The notes beneath the pieces are model-generated. The model was not told where the DNA came from, made no database searches, and saw nothing but the letters and a program-made list of their open reading frames with translations. A stretch of 64,000 bases of DNA. It comes from Candidatus Hydrogenedentota bacterium. GTDB lineage: Bacteria > Hydrogenedentota > Hydrogenedentia > Hydrogenedentales > JAEUWI01. Positions 53,809 through 61,754 of this stretch are shown here, piece by piece. The translations under genes and the position numbers were made by a program. Numbering within the stretch: the first letter of the stretch is position 1; each line of letters begins with the position of its first letter. The DNA is taken from positions 186,001 through 250,000 of the forward strand of contig JAHBVV010000001.1 in the NCBI GenBank assembly GCA_019637335.1. The letters are read 5' to 3'.

Positions 53809-53965
53809 GAAAAAACACCTCGGCATCACCACAACTGCTTCATGCAAACTAGATTACAGCATCTCTCCCAGGGAAGCGGCAAAGGCTGGGAGCGCAGGCG
53901 TCCCCGCCTGCCAGGCGGCGAAGCCGCCGTCCATTTTCATCCTTAACGGGTGACGCGAAGCGTCA
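53809..53965 (+). repeat. dispersed repeat, copy B
   Basis: Near-identical to 33786-33944 (AAAGGCTGGGAGCGCAGGCG, GAAGCCGCCGTCCATTTTCA). It ends AACGGGTGACGCGAAGCGTC. A short inverted match to this right end lies at 28498-28530. The 690-nt stretch 53438-54127 holds this repeat, an upstream segment with no recognised gene, and the KilA-N remnant. Confidence 0.75.
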
Positions 53966-53985
53966 TGAAAGGCTGTACCTGTTGT

Positions 53986-54110
53986 CTAAGCCAGCGTGAC
54001 TTTGAAGATGGTGAATTCGCCACAATTAAATCCCAAGTCGTTCAGCAATTCCCATATGCCCAGGAACTCGATGAAGTCTCGATTGCACAACCATCCACAC
54101 GCAGCATACC
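53986..54110 (-). pseudogene. C-terminal or internal remnant of a KilA-N domain protein
   Basis: The minus strand encodes CNRDFIEFLGIWELLNDLGF followed by a dozen residues (NCGEFTIFKVTLA) and a stop. The first part matches the KilA-N pattern (RNRDTxEFLGxWExLxNPxF) of phage antirepressor-type proteins, but the following family sequence is absent. It has no start of its own. It adjoins the dispersed repeat, suggesting a deleted prophage or mobile gene. Confidence 0.45.
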
Positions 54111-54127
54111 CCACCACGCCGCCCAAA

Positions 54128-54862
54128 TCACGCCCCGCCGGGCGCCTTCCGCCACACCCCCACCACGGTCTTACCGAGGCGGTGGCCGAACAGGGGATCG
54201 ATCCGCACCGACGCGGGAACCAGGATGCGGTCCCAGATCCGTACCTGGCGCGCCGTGGGCATGGATTGGCGCAGAAGGAAGCGGTTGGCGGCGGAAGCCA
54301 GGCAGCCGGCCGCGTCGAGGTAGAAGATCCGCTCCGCCACCAGGTCGGGCGGCGCGGCGGCGCGGAGCGTACGGCGGCTGTAGCGCCGGTAATGGCCGAT
54401 GGCCGTATCAAAGGGGCTGTACAGGAACGGATGCGCGGGCGCGACGACGATCAGGCGTCCGCCATCGGCCAGGTGGGACGCGGCCCGGGCGAGTTCCTCC
54501 TCATCGCGCGCGATATGCTCCAGCACGTCCACGTAGAGCACGGTGTCGAAGCGCCGGCCCGGGTCGACATCGGCGATTGTGCCCCGGATGGTCTCGGCGG
54601 GCGCCGGTAGCGGGCGCTCGGCCAGCGTGGCTTCGAGCGCGGCCAGCAGATCGGGGTCGGGCTCCAGGCAACACCAGCACGCGCACTGCTCGGACGCCAG
54701 CGCGCGCGATGTCTCCCCGATGCCCGCGCCGACCTCCAGCACGCGCCCACCGATCCACGGGCCGAGCGTGCACTGGAGATAGCGTTTCCAGTTCAACGCA
54801 CGCCCAAATAGCGCAAGCTCGGCCCCGGGGTACGTGTGCGGGGATGCTTCACCCGCGCACAT
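54128..54862 (-). CDS. class I SAM-dependent methyltransferase (244 aa)
   Basis: Motif I is GGRVLEVGAGIGETSRALA (about 38-56), then CLEPDPDLLAALEATL, the acidic LYVDVLEHIARDEEEL and LADGGRLIVVAPAHPFLYSP. This pattern belongs to Methyltransf_11/23 proteins common in polysaccharide clusters. The start at 54862 overlaps the GT2 gene's 3' end by 14 nt; the long frame upstream is only the shadow of that gene. It is likely to act with the GT2 partner on a lipid-linked sugar. Confidence 0.78.
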   Translation of the reverse strand: MCAGEASPHTYPGAELALFGRALNWKRYLQCTLGPWIGGRVLEVGAGIGETSRALASEQCACWCCLEPDPDLLAALEATLAERPLPAPAETIRGTIADVDPGRRFDTVLYVDVLEHIARDEEELARAASHLADGGRLIVVAPAHPFLYSPFDTAIGHYRRYSRRTLRAAAPPDLVAERIFYLDAAGCLASAANRFLLRQSMPTARQVRIWDRILVPASVRIDPLFGHRLGKTVVGVWRKAPGGA

Positions 54863-55826
54863 GCACGCACCCCTCAACGAAGTGGACGTAATCCCGGCGG
54901 GGCAGAAATCCCGTGCCGCTCCGGTTCTGCAGCACGAGGAAAGACGCGAACCCCGCGAGGTAGAGCATCTGCAGCAGCGCCACGGCGGCAAGCCCGGCGG
55001 CGGCCGCGGCCCAGAGAGGCGCCCACGCCTGATCGAGCGCGTGGCCCGCCACAAGCGCGGCCGCCGCGGCCAGGCTCAGGCCCAGCAGCGCCGCGGTGGA
55101 AACCAGCAGGCGCACGGCGACAATATCCCCATAGACCGAGATGGCGCACAGCCCGTGCATCACCAGGGCGACAAAGTTCATCCGCGAATGCCCCGCCAGC
55201 CGCCGCGCGCGATCGAGGGGGATGGAACGGTTCGGGATGCGCGCGTGGTAGACCGACGCCGCGTAGTGGTTCCACGTTTCCATGACCGCGCCAAGCCGCT
55301 CGACGTGGGCGCGCGGCACGATGCTGAAATTGCCGACCTCGATAGTCCGCCCGACGAGGATCCGGTGCATCGCCTTGTAGATCGCGTAGAACCCGCGGAA
55401 GAGCGGGCCCTCCACCCGGCGGCGGCGGCGCGCGAAGATCACGTCCGCGTGCGGATCGTCCCGAAACGCGCGAACAAGCGCCACGGCCCCGGCGGGCGGA
55501 TCCTCGCCGTCGGCGTCCATCACCACAACCGCCTCGCACGGCAGGTGCTCGGCAATGTACGCCAGCCCGATCGCGATCGCGCGCTGGTGGCCCAGGTTGC
55601 GCCGGAGCCGAAGCACATCCACCGGCAACGGGCCAACCAGGCCCGCCAGGAAGTCCGGCGGCATGGGCTCGGTCGAGGCATCGTCCACGATGAGAACCCG
55701 CGCGGAGATTCCCGCAGCCGACAGCGCCGCCGACAGATCCGGGATCAGCAGCGCAAGCGACGCCCACTCGTTAAACGCGGGCATGCACACCACAATGGGC
55801 GCGTTTTTGGTTTCGTGCTCGGCCAT
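54849..55826 (-). CDS. GT2-family glycosyltransferase with C-terminal membrane helices (325 aa)
   Basis: The GT-A domain opens VVCMPAFNEWASLALLIPDL, with VLIVDDASTE and the DxD-like VVVMDADGEDPP (about 120). HSRMNFVALVMHGLCAISVY begins the linker to two or three C-terminal membrane helices. This is the layout of dolichyl-/undecaprenyl-phosphate sugar synthases (GtrB, DPM1 type), which load a sugar onto a lipid carrier in the inner membrane. The start at 55826 has GGAGGGACC upstream. Product unknown; the downstream methyltransferase overlaps it. Confidence 0.83.
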   Translation of the reverse strand: MAEHETKNAPIVVCMPAFNEWASLALLIPDLSAALSAAGISARVLIVDDASTEPMPPDFLAGLVGPLPVDVLRLRRNLGHQRAIAIGLAYIAEHLPCEAVVVMDADGEDPPAGAVALVRAFRDDPHADVIFARRRRRVEGPLFRGFYAIYKAMHRILVGRTIEVGNFSIVPRAHVERLGAVMETWNHYAASVYHARIPNRSIPLDRARRLAGHSRMNFVALVMHGLCAISVYGDIVAVRLLVSTAALLGLSLAAAAALVAGHALDQAWAPLWAAAAAGLAAVALLQMLYLAGFASFLVLQNRSGTGFLPRRDYVHFVEGCVHVRG

Positions 55827-55901
55827 ACGGCGATCGGTCCCTCCGGGAAGTGGCCCGCGCACCGTATACCGCCGCCGCCCCCGCGATCAACCGCGCGGCA
55901 C

Positions 55902-56582
55902 TCAGCCCGCAAGGGCTCGCGCCACCTCGGCCACACGCGCGCCCAGGTTCCGGGCCCCGTCAAGGCCGGGCTTGTCCTGCGCGATGCTGTCGTCGACATT
56001 CCAGAACGCCACGCCGACGCGGCCCGACGGCTTGCCGTCGCCCACCAGGATCATGTCCTGGCACATCAGCGCCGCCTGGATCGACTGGATCGTCAGCTCC
56101 TGACCGCCGTTCCGCGCGCCGCCCACCGCCACCACCCCCGCCACCTTGTTGCGCAGGGTGAAGCCGTCCTTACGGAAGGCCATGCAGCGATCGAGAAACG
56201 CCTTGCACAGCGCGCTCATGTTGCTGAAATACACCGGCGACCCCACGAGGATTGCGCCTACGGCCGGATCGGCCAGCTTCTTCGCGATCGCCGGAAAGTC
56301 GTCCGCCTCCCCATCGCGCAGCGGCAGGCCGGCGGCGAGCTGCGCCGGAATGCTGAGCCCGCCCAGCTCGATCAGTTCGACCTCGACGCCCGCCTGCTCT
56401 TTCGCGGCATCCAGGCAGGCCTGGAGCGCGGCGGCGGTCGTCTTGCCCTTCCGCGGGCTGCAATTCACGGCGATGATCTTCATCACCGGCGCGGATTCCT
56501 GCGCCCCGGCGCCCAGCGCCCCAACCACGGCCACGGCGCCCGCCGCGCCCATCATTTCCCTGCGTCCCATTTCGTGTGACAT
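55902..56582 (-). CDS. Tat-exported flavodoxin/NADPH-dependent FMN reductase family protein (226 aa)
   Basis: The N-terminus MGRREMMGAAGAVAVVGALG resembles a short twin-arginine signal, though the second motif residues (RREMMG) are not ideal. The core MKIIAVNCSPRKGKTTAAAL is the FMN phosphate-binding loop of the flavodoxin-like fold, and AILVGSPVYFSNMSALCKAF the second FMN loop. The start at 56582 is favoured by GGGAG spacing. Related iron-sulfur flavoproteins move electrons. It is 29 nt after the ArsR gene, which probably controls it. Confidence 0.75.
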   Translation of the reverse strand: MSHEMGRREMMGAAGAVAVVGALGAGAQESAPVMKIIAVNCSPRKGKTTAAALQACLDAAKEQAGVEVELIELGGLSIPAQLAAGLPLRDGEADDFPAIAKKLADPAVGAILVGSPVYFSNMSALCKAFLDRCMAFRKDGFTLRNKVAGVVAVGGARNGGQELTIQSIQAALMCQDMILVGDGKPSGRVGVAFWNVDDSIAQDKPGLDGARNLGARVAEVARALAG

Positions 56583-56611
56583 GGCGAACATCTCCCTGGC
56601 GCGGCGCGCGG

Positions 56612-56929
56612 CTACAAGGCCGCGAACTGCGCCTCGGCGTTGGATTTGAGCACCCCCTCAATGCAAGAAAAAAGGCTCGTCGCGCACGGAACCTTCAGCG
56701 TGTAAAACACCTGGAGGCCCCGCTTCTCGTCCGCCACCAGCCCCGCGGACTTCAGCACGCTCAGGTGCTTCGACACCGTCGACATGTCCGCGCCGATCAT
56801 GTCCGTCAGCTCGCAGACGCACTTTTCGCCCGCGGCAAGCTCGTCAATGATAAGCAGGCGCGACGGATGGGCCATGGCCTTGAGTATCCGCGCCCGCGCT
56901 TCGTATCGGGCTCTGGTCTTGGCATCCAT
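56612..56929 (-). CDS. ArsR/SmtB-family transcriptional repressor (105 aa)
   Basis: A winged helix-turn-helix: ILKAMAHPSRLLIIDELA, the metal-site motif KCVCELTDMIGADMSTVSKH and HLSVLKSAGLVADEKRG. The CVC pair in helix alpha3 is the thiol site of ArsR-type sensors. A further Cys near the C-terminus (VPCATSLFSCIEG) fits families that sense metalloids or thiol stress. AGGAGAG precedes the ATG. First gene of a two-gene unit with the flavodoxin-like gene. Confidence 0.88.
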   Translation of the reverse strand: MDAKTRARYEARARILKAMAHPSRLLIIDELAAGEKCVCELTDMIGADMSTVSKHLSVLKSAGLVADEKRGLQVFYTLKVPCATSLFSCIEGVLKSNAEAQFAAL

Positions 56930-57017
56930 GGCGCTCTCCTTGGCTTATTGGTAGTTTAGCCAAGTAATGGGGGTTTGTCAAGCGTCGATTCTGGTGAGTT
57001 CGGTGTGGCGTGCGGCG

Positions 57018-59696
57018 CTATTTGTATTCGCGAAAGCTGGCCAGCAGCCCTTCAAAGGATTTCGGCTGGTATTTCTCGAAATTGAGCTGATCCACGTAGA
57101 CAAAGTCATACGTGGTATCGGGCTGAGAGGCATTAATATCCTCGCACCACTGGCGAAGCCGCGCCATCTTCTGGGGCAACTCCAGCTCCTCACGCCCCTT
57201 CGTCTCCACGACCACCACGCGGCCATCGGACAGCTTCACCAGAAAGTCAGGTATATAATTCGAGATGTCGCCGCTCGCCTTCACGTAATCCAGCCGAAAG
57301 TTCACGGCCAGATAGTTTTTTGCATACGATACGACTTCATCACAGGATTCGAGGAAATTGGCAAATTCCAGCTCAAAGACACTGTCGCCGATGATCCGGT
57401 TGAACACGCTCTTGCGCGGCAACATGTAGCCCTGGTCCTTCGCGACGAAAGGCCGGGTGTTCCGCAACTTGATGCTGTCCCGGATCTCCGCGTTTCCCTT
57501 ATCGCGCACCGTGAGCGCATTAATGGCCTTCTTGAACGTCTCAATGGTCGTCATTACGGCGTCCGTCTCGGAAAGGTTCCGCATCGTATTCGGCGATTCC
57601 AGATCGACCGCTTCGCCAAACAAGGCGTCCCGCACGAAGGCTTTGACCCTGGGATAGATCGCGTCGTAGCCGCTGAAGAGCTTCAACTCCTTCATGATGG
57701 TCTGTGCGAAATACGCAATGACACTCCGATAATCGCCCGCGGCCGCGCCATCCAGCACGGTCGTGTGGGTGATCTGGCCGTCGGTAATATCCCGAAACAC
57801 GATCTCGCGCTGTTCCTCGGCGGTGAACTCGCGATACGGCACGGGGGCGCATTGCAGCATATCCGGGGAGAGCTCGGACAGGTTCTTGTACTCGCGGTAA
57901 ACGCGCGGACCCAGGACGGGGATTTCAATGTCGAGAGCGTCCAGGTCCTTCTGCGCGTTTTCCCGGTCCACCTCCACGACCAGCGGGGTTTTCGCCGCCG
58001 TGCCCGCGCCCATGGCGGATCGCTCCAGTTCCACGCCCTCGGCCTGAATCGACTCGACGAATTCCATGAAGGCGTCCGTGCCCACCACGCTGACGTACTC
58101 CGGCACATCCGGCGCGTACATCTTGCGCAGGCCCCGGCCCAGGGTCTGCTCGGGCAGGATATTGCTCTTGGCGGAATACGCGCGCAGGCCCACGATGGTG
58201 GTCACGTTGCGCACGTCCCAGCCTTCCTTGAGCATCAGCACGGATACGATAGCCTTGTAGGGGCTGTCCGCGCTGTCGATCTCGTTGGCTTCCTTGCGCA
58301 GCTTGTCCAGCTCTTCCTTATTTTTGCCCGAGGCCGCCTCGGAAATCTCCCCATTGTTCTTCGTGTGGATGACCATCACGCCATCCTTCAAATCGGGGTA
58401 GCGGCCCTCCAGGTAATCCTTCACCTCGTCACAATTGCGCGTATCGTCCGTCATCACGAACAAAATGGCCTTCCGGCCGACTTTCTTGTGCTCTTCGTAG
58501 GCCTTGCGCCATTCCACCACGCCCAACTCGATGTAATCGGCGTATTTTTCGGTATATTTCGCGCTCGTGTGCTCCTGGAGCTTTGCGCGGCTTGCCGCGT
58601 CGGGCAGTACGGGGTGTTTCACCACGTTCTGGCGGATCGCCTCCACCAGCGGGTAGTCGGCCACCGTCTGAACGAAAATCGCGCCGTTGTTGTGTTTGGG
58701 CGTCGCCGTCACGTCGAGCTGGAGGCTCAGCTTGTCGCCCTTCTGCAGCAGGCGGTTGTGGATGTCCTCGATGGACTTGAACCACGCCAGCTTCGCGTCG
58801 TGGATGTGGTGGGCCTCGTCGTTGATGACCATGAGCTCGTCGATATCGCGTACGATCATGCCCAGGTCCACCGCCGAGTCGGTGGTCTGGCCCTTGGGCC
58901 GCGGGCCGAGGAAATAGTCCATCGTGTCTTCGTCGTCCGGCGAAGGCGGGATGTCCTCGCCCGTGTAGACCCGGTGGATATTGGTCAGGAAGATGTTGCC
59001 CGTCGGGCGCGTCACGCGCACGTTGTCTTGCACGTGAAGCGTCAACTGGAAGTCGTCGCGCCAGTTCCGCCCGTCGAAGCCGTTGTCCGGCACCACCGGA
59101 TCGGAAAAGAAGATGCGCAGCCCCTGAAAATCGCGGTAGACTCGATCCAGCACAATAATATTGGGCGCGATCACCAGGAAATTCCGGGAAAGCTCGGATT
59201 CCGGCTCATAGAGCTTGTGATAGAAGCTCCAGGCCAGCGCCAGGCTCATTACCTTCGTTTTGCCCGTGCCCGTGGCCATTTTGATGACATAGCGCCGCCA
59301 GGTTTCGTCGAACATGCCCGCCGAAACCAGCCCGCTGCCGTCATAGCGCATGAGGTCGAACTTGTCCTTCGCCCCCGCCACATCGTAGAGGTAGACGATG
59401 GTTTCCAGGGCCTCCCGCTGGGCGAAGTAATACGCAAACTCGATATCCGGGGCCTTGTACTGCGGGATCAGGTGTGGCTCCACGAACCACCAGTTCAACA
59501 GGCTCCGGCTCGTTTCGGTCGCCGCCGCGTAGCCACTGTCGCGGAAGGCCTTCACCTCCCGGCGGAGCTGCGCCACCAGCGGCGGCATGAGCTTGTCCAT
59601 GCTCGTTTCGCGCAGGGCCTCGTCGGCCGGAAACCAGCGGACCTCGGGGTCCAGGATGGCGTGGGGGGAGTCGGGGAAGTTGGGGTGGAGGGCCAT
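57018..59696 (-). CDS. type III restriction-modification system helicase/endonuclease subunit Res (892 aa)
   Basis: A superfamily 2 helicase fused to a nuclease. Walker A is KMATGTGKTKVM (140-147) and the DEAH box INDEAHHIHD (293-296). Later helicase motifs include DVTATPKHNNG, LKEGWDVRNVTTIVGL and EQTLGRGLRKM. The C-terminal PD-(D/E)xK nuclease is NYIPDFLVKLSDGRVVVVETKG (about 820-842). Type III Res translocates or slides along DNA with Mod and cuts near unmethylated sites. It is the last gene of the mod-to-res series, separated from mod by three other genes. The length is typical. The stretch 59697-59796 is non-coding. Confidence 0.92.
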   Translation of the reverse strand: MALHPNFPDSPHAILDPEVRWFPADEALRETSMDKLMPPLVAQLRREVKAFRDSGYAAATETSRSLLNWWFVEPHLIPQYKAPDIEFAYYFAQREALETIVYLYDVAGAKDKFDLMRYDGSGLVSAGMFDETWRRYVIKMATGTGKTKVMSLALAWSFYHKLYEPESELSRNFLVIAPNIIVLDRVYRDFQGLRIFFSDPVVPDNGFDGRNWRDDFQLTLHVQDNVRVTRPTGNIFLTNIHRVYTGEDIPPSPDDEDTMDYFLGPRPKGQTTDSAVDLGMIVRDIDELMVINDEAHHIHDAKLAWFKSIEDIHNRLLQKGDKLSLQLDVTATPKHNNGAIFVQTVADYPLVEAIRQNVVKHPVLPDAASRAKLQEHTSAKYTEKYADYIELGVVEWRKAYEEHKKVGRKAILFVMTDDTRNCDEVKDYLEGRYPDLKDGVMVIHTKNNGEISEAASGKNKEELDKLRKEANEIDSADSPYKAIVSVLMLKEGWDVRNVTTIVGLRAYSAKSNILPEQTLGRGLRKMYAPDVPEYVSVVGTDAFMEFVESIQAEGVELERSAMGAGTAAKTPLVVEVDRENAQKDLDALDIEIPVLGPRVYREYKNLSELSPDMLQCAPVPYREFTAEEQREIVFRDITDGQITHTTVLDGAAAGDYRSVIAYFAQTIMKELKLFSGYDAIYPRVKAFVRDALFGEAVDLESPNTMRNLSETDAVMTTIETFKKAINALTVRDKGNAEIRDSIKLRNTRPFVAKDQGYMLPRKSVFNRIIGDSVFELEFANFLESCDEVVSYAKNYLAVNFRLDYVKASGDISNYIPDFLVKLSDGRVVVVETKGREELELPQKMARLRQWCEDINASQPDTTYDFVYVDQLNFEKYQPKSFEGLLASFREYK

Positions 59697-59796
59697 GGCT
59701 TACGGGAGCAACTTTCCTGTTAGGGCCGGACTGGTTGTTTCTATAGAGCCGAAGCCGAGTTCGTAGACGCCCAGAACGCGCTTAAACCTTCGCGCG

Positions 59797-60162
59797 TCAA
59801 ATTTCATCCTCGTACTCCCCTAACGCTTCTCGTATAGCTTTTTCGAATCGCTCCGGATCCCGATGGTATACTTTCGCCGTATCCATCACCCGTTTGAGGA
59901 GGTCGCGATCATCCAAAGCCAAGTGCTCAAACCTGATCGATTCCTGAATTTTCTCTTCACTAAATTGTCCAAATAGCTGCCCAAAGGCGGCGTCTAGAAA
60001 CGCCGATGAGAGCGGAGAAACATTGCGAAACGAGACAGAAACAGGCGCATTACGATTTAGTGCCGCACGAATTCTCGAAAAGACTTTGTCGCCATCCCCG
60101 GACGCTACGCAAATCGAACTGGCCACCACGTCATACACAGATATTGCCTCTACACGCCTCAC
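59797..60162 (-). CDS. STAS-like DUF4325-type protein (121 aa)
   Basis: Start GTG 60162 is preceded by AGGAG at 7 nt. The core VSVSFRNVSPLSSAFLDAAF (about 42-61), GQLFGQFSEEKIQESIRF and DRDLLKRVMDTAKVYHRDPE match the DUF4325 pattern, a STAS-like alpha/beta fold. STAS-like proteins usually regulate by binding ATPases or other partners. It is AT-richer than res and lies 70 nt after the 317-residue gene, within the R-M locus. The role there is unknown. Confidence 0.7.
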   Translation of the reverse strand: MRRVEAISVYDVVASSICVASGDGDKVFSRIRAALNRNAPVSVSFRNVSPLSSAFLDAAFGQLFGQFSEEKIQESIRFEHLALDDRDLLKRVMDTAKVYHRDPERFEKAIREALGEYEDEI

Positions 60163-60231
60163 CCAATCGCTCCTAAGCCGATGCTACCAGGCTTTCCGTT
60201 GCCCTGGAGAACCGATGGCAAAATGACGGTG

Positions 60232-61185
60232 TTACTCTTCGGCGTTCGCAAACCGAACCGCTACATAAGATTCCGATGCCGAAATGGCATCTTCGTGTTC
60301 AGACTGCGTAACCAGAAGTGTCGCCAGAACGGACTCACCCCAGTGGAACGTTTTCAAATCCTTCTTCGCCTGGTTCGAAAGAGTTCCCCTTATCAACTCA
60401 TCGCCGGTTCTGAGCTCGAACCGCTCCTGTTCAATGTTTCCACCTACTAGTTCTCCATACCTGTCAATTGTCTCTTGGCGTACTTGTACTTGCGCCAGCC
60501 ATTCAGCTCTGTGTCTCGCTTGATGTGGACTCAAGCGCATCGTCTCATTGCGGTCTTTGTGGCGCATTGAAAGACCAACGTTCTGTTTCGCCAAGAGATC
60601 GATGATCGCCGTATAGTGACTTTTTACGCGAGAATGTGACAGAAGATCGAGTGATTCGACCGATGGTTCATCGTCGCCCAGCAGTAGACAAACCGCCTGC
60701 AACGCTTCCTCGGGGTTGCTCTCCAGTACCTGATCGTCAGCCTTCACGTCGGAAACCTTTACCCGAAACCCGAAGGAGCCTTCGACAAAGCTCGGTTGAA
60801 CATAGAGCCGATTGGCAGTTGAAACCTCTTTCGGAACTCTGGCCCGTTTCGTCGTGGAACCCATTCGAGCCTGACCGACGGCATAAGATAGGGCTTGAAG
60901 CTTTTCGAGAAAAACACCCAAAAGCTGCGCGGGTATTTCGTGCCCTCTAAGCGGTTCACCAGCCAAAACAAAATCCGCAGACGCATTGCCATCATATAGC
61001 TCCGCCGCTCGTAATTCCTCCCGCAGTTCTGCCTCGTGTGCCACAATGGATTCGAGATTGGCCTGCCCCGCAAATCCGAAATCTCCACCTTCGCACAGCG
61101 CTTGTTTGATTTCAAGCAATTCATTCAGCTGTTGCCGAATTTCAACAGCGTGCCTGCGACCATCATAAACTGCCGAATTCATCAT
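60232..61185 (-). CDS. uncharacterised protein embedded in the type III R-M locus (317 aa)
   Basis: The ATG at 61185 overlaps the stop of the nucleotidyltransferase-like gene (ATGATGA), showing coupled translation. Residues 1-70 are predicted helical (EIRQQLNELLEIKQALCEGG). A mixed middle domain contains EIPAQLLGVFLEKLQALSYA and RLYVQPSFVEGSFGFRVKV. The C-terminal 80 residues (RYGELVGGNIEQERFELRTG to DAISASESYVAVRF) look like a small beta barrel. No nuclease, helicase or HEPN R-x4-6-H motif is evident. Codon use is AT-richer than mod or res. Function unknown; context suggests phage defence or control of R-M. Confidence 0.65.
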   Translation of the reverse strand: MMNSAVYDGRRHAVEIRQQLNELLEIKQALCEGGDFGFAGQANLESIVAHEAELREELRAAELYDGNASADFVLAGEPLRGHEIPAQLLGVFLEKLQALSYAVGQARMGSTTKRARVPKEVSTANRLYVQPSFVEGSFGFRVKVSDVKADDQVLESNPEEALQAVCLLLGDDEPSVESLDLLSHSRVKSHYTAIIDLLAKQNVGLSMRHKDRNETMRLSPHQARHRAEWLAQVQVRQETIDRYGELVGGNIEQERFELRTGDELIRGTLSNQAKKDLKTFHWGESVLATLLVTQSEHEDAISASESYVAVRFANAEE

Positions 61186-61754
61186 GGCGTCGTCCTTTTT
61201 GCCGAAACACTGGGAGCGATTGAGGCATCTCCAAGCACAAGCGAAACAAATCCTTTTTCGCGGCCAGGTCCGGGTGTCCCGTTGGGGGCCACGGTTCCCC
61301 GGGTGCTCCCAAACCACTTCCGCCAGTATAGCCGTTGTCTCTCGAAAACGCCAAAGAACCTGTTACTTGGGTCGCAACATGGAACTAGAAATGTGTGGCA
61401 GCCATATTTCTCCTTCGTGTCTTCACGCCCATGGAGCAATTGTCTCACTACATTCTGTTGGTCGATAAATAACGCGTTGAGCAAGTCGATCTCCACAAAT
61501 GTCACCACATCGACATCGTCCGGATCTGCCTTGTCGGTAACATAGGAGCCGTCTACCCATTGAGTTGCGGCAGACAAGACGACTTCCGCCTCATCGCGGA
61601 GTTTCTTGAATCCGTCAAAGAGCACCCTCCTTTGCGACGAATTGGGGAATGCATCCACGAACTTCTCTTTAAACACGCCCTCGTCACACACATACACACC
61701 ATCGAGCAGCAATCCATGCGGATCGAAGTCCGGTATCATCCCCGTTTCACTCAT
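61182..61754 (-). CDS. DUF6932-type nucleotidyltransferase-like protein (190 aa)
   Basis: [20 protein letters not shown] precedes [20 protein letters not shown] (about 66-85), the G-S ... D-x-D pattern of minimal nucleotidyltransferases. The following [18 protein letters not shown] is family-like. The start overlaps the mod stop (ATGA), and its own stop overlaps the next gene, so mod, this gene and the 317-residue protein are translated as one chain. Minimal nucleotidyltransferases often act as antitoxins or toxins that modify a partner. The assignment to DUF6932 is by memory of its motif and is moderate. Confidence 0.68.
   Translation of the reverse strand: MSETGMIPDFDPHGLLLDGVYVCDEGVFKEKFVDAFPNSSQRRVLFDGFKKLRDEAEVVLSAATQWVDGSYVTDKADPDDVDVVTFVEIDLLNALFIDQQNVVRQLLHGREDTKEKYGCHTFLVPCCDPSNRFFGVFERQRLYWRKWFGSTRGTVAPNGTPGPGREKGFVSLVLGDASIAPSVSAKRTTP

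Noticed and set aside
54834-56579. A 581-codon open frame on the plus strand
   Set aside because: Antisense to the GT2 and flavodoxin-like genes; composition is His/Arg/Gly-rich without motifs.
56967-59723. A 918-codon open frame on the plus strand
   Set aside because: Exact shadow of res, whose helicase and nuclease motifs are unambiguous.
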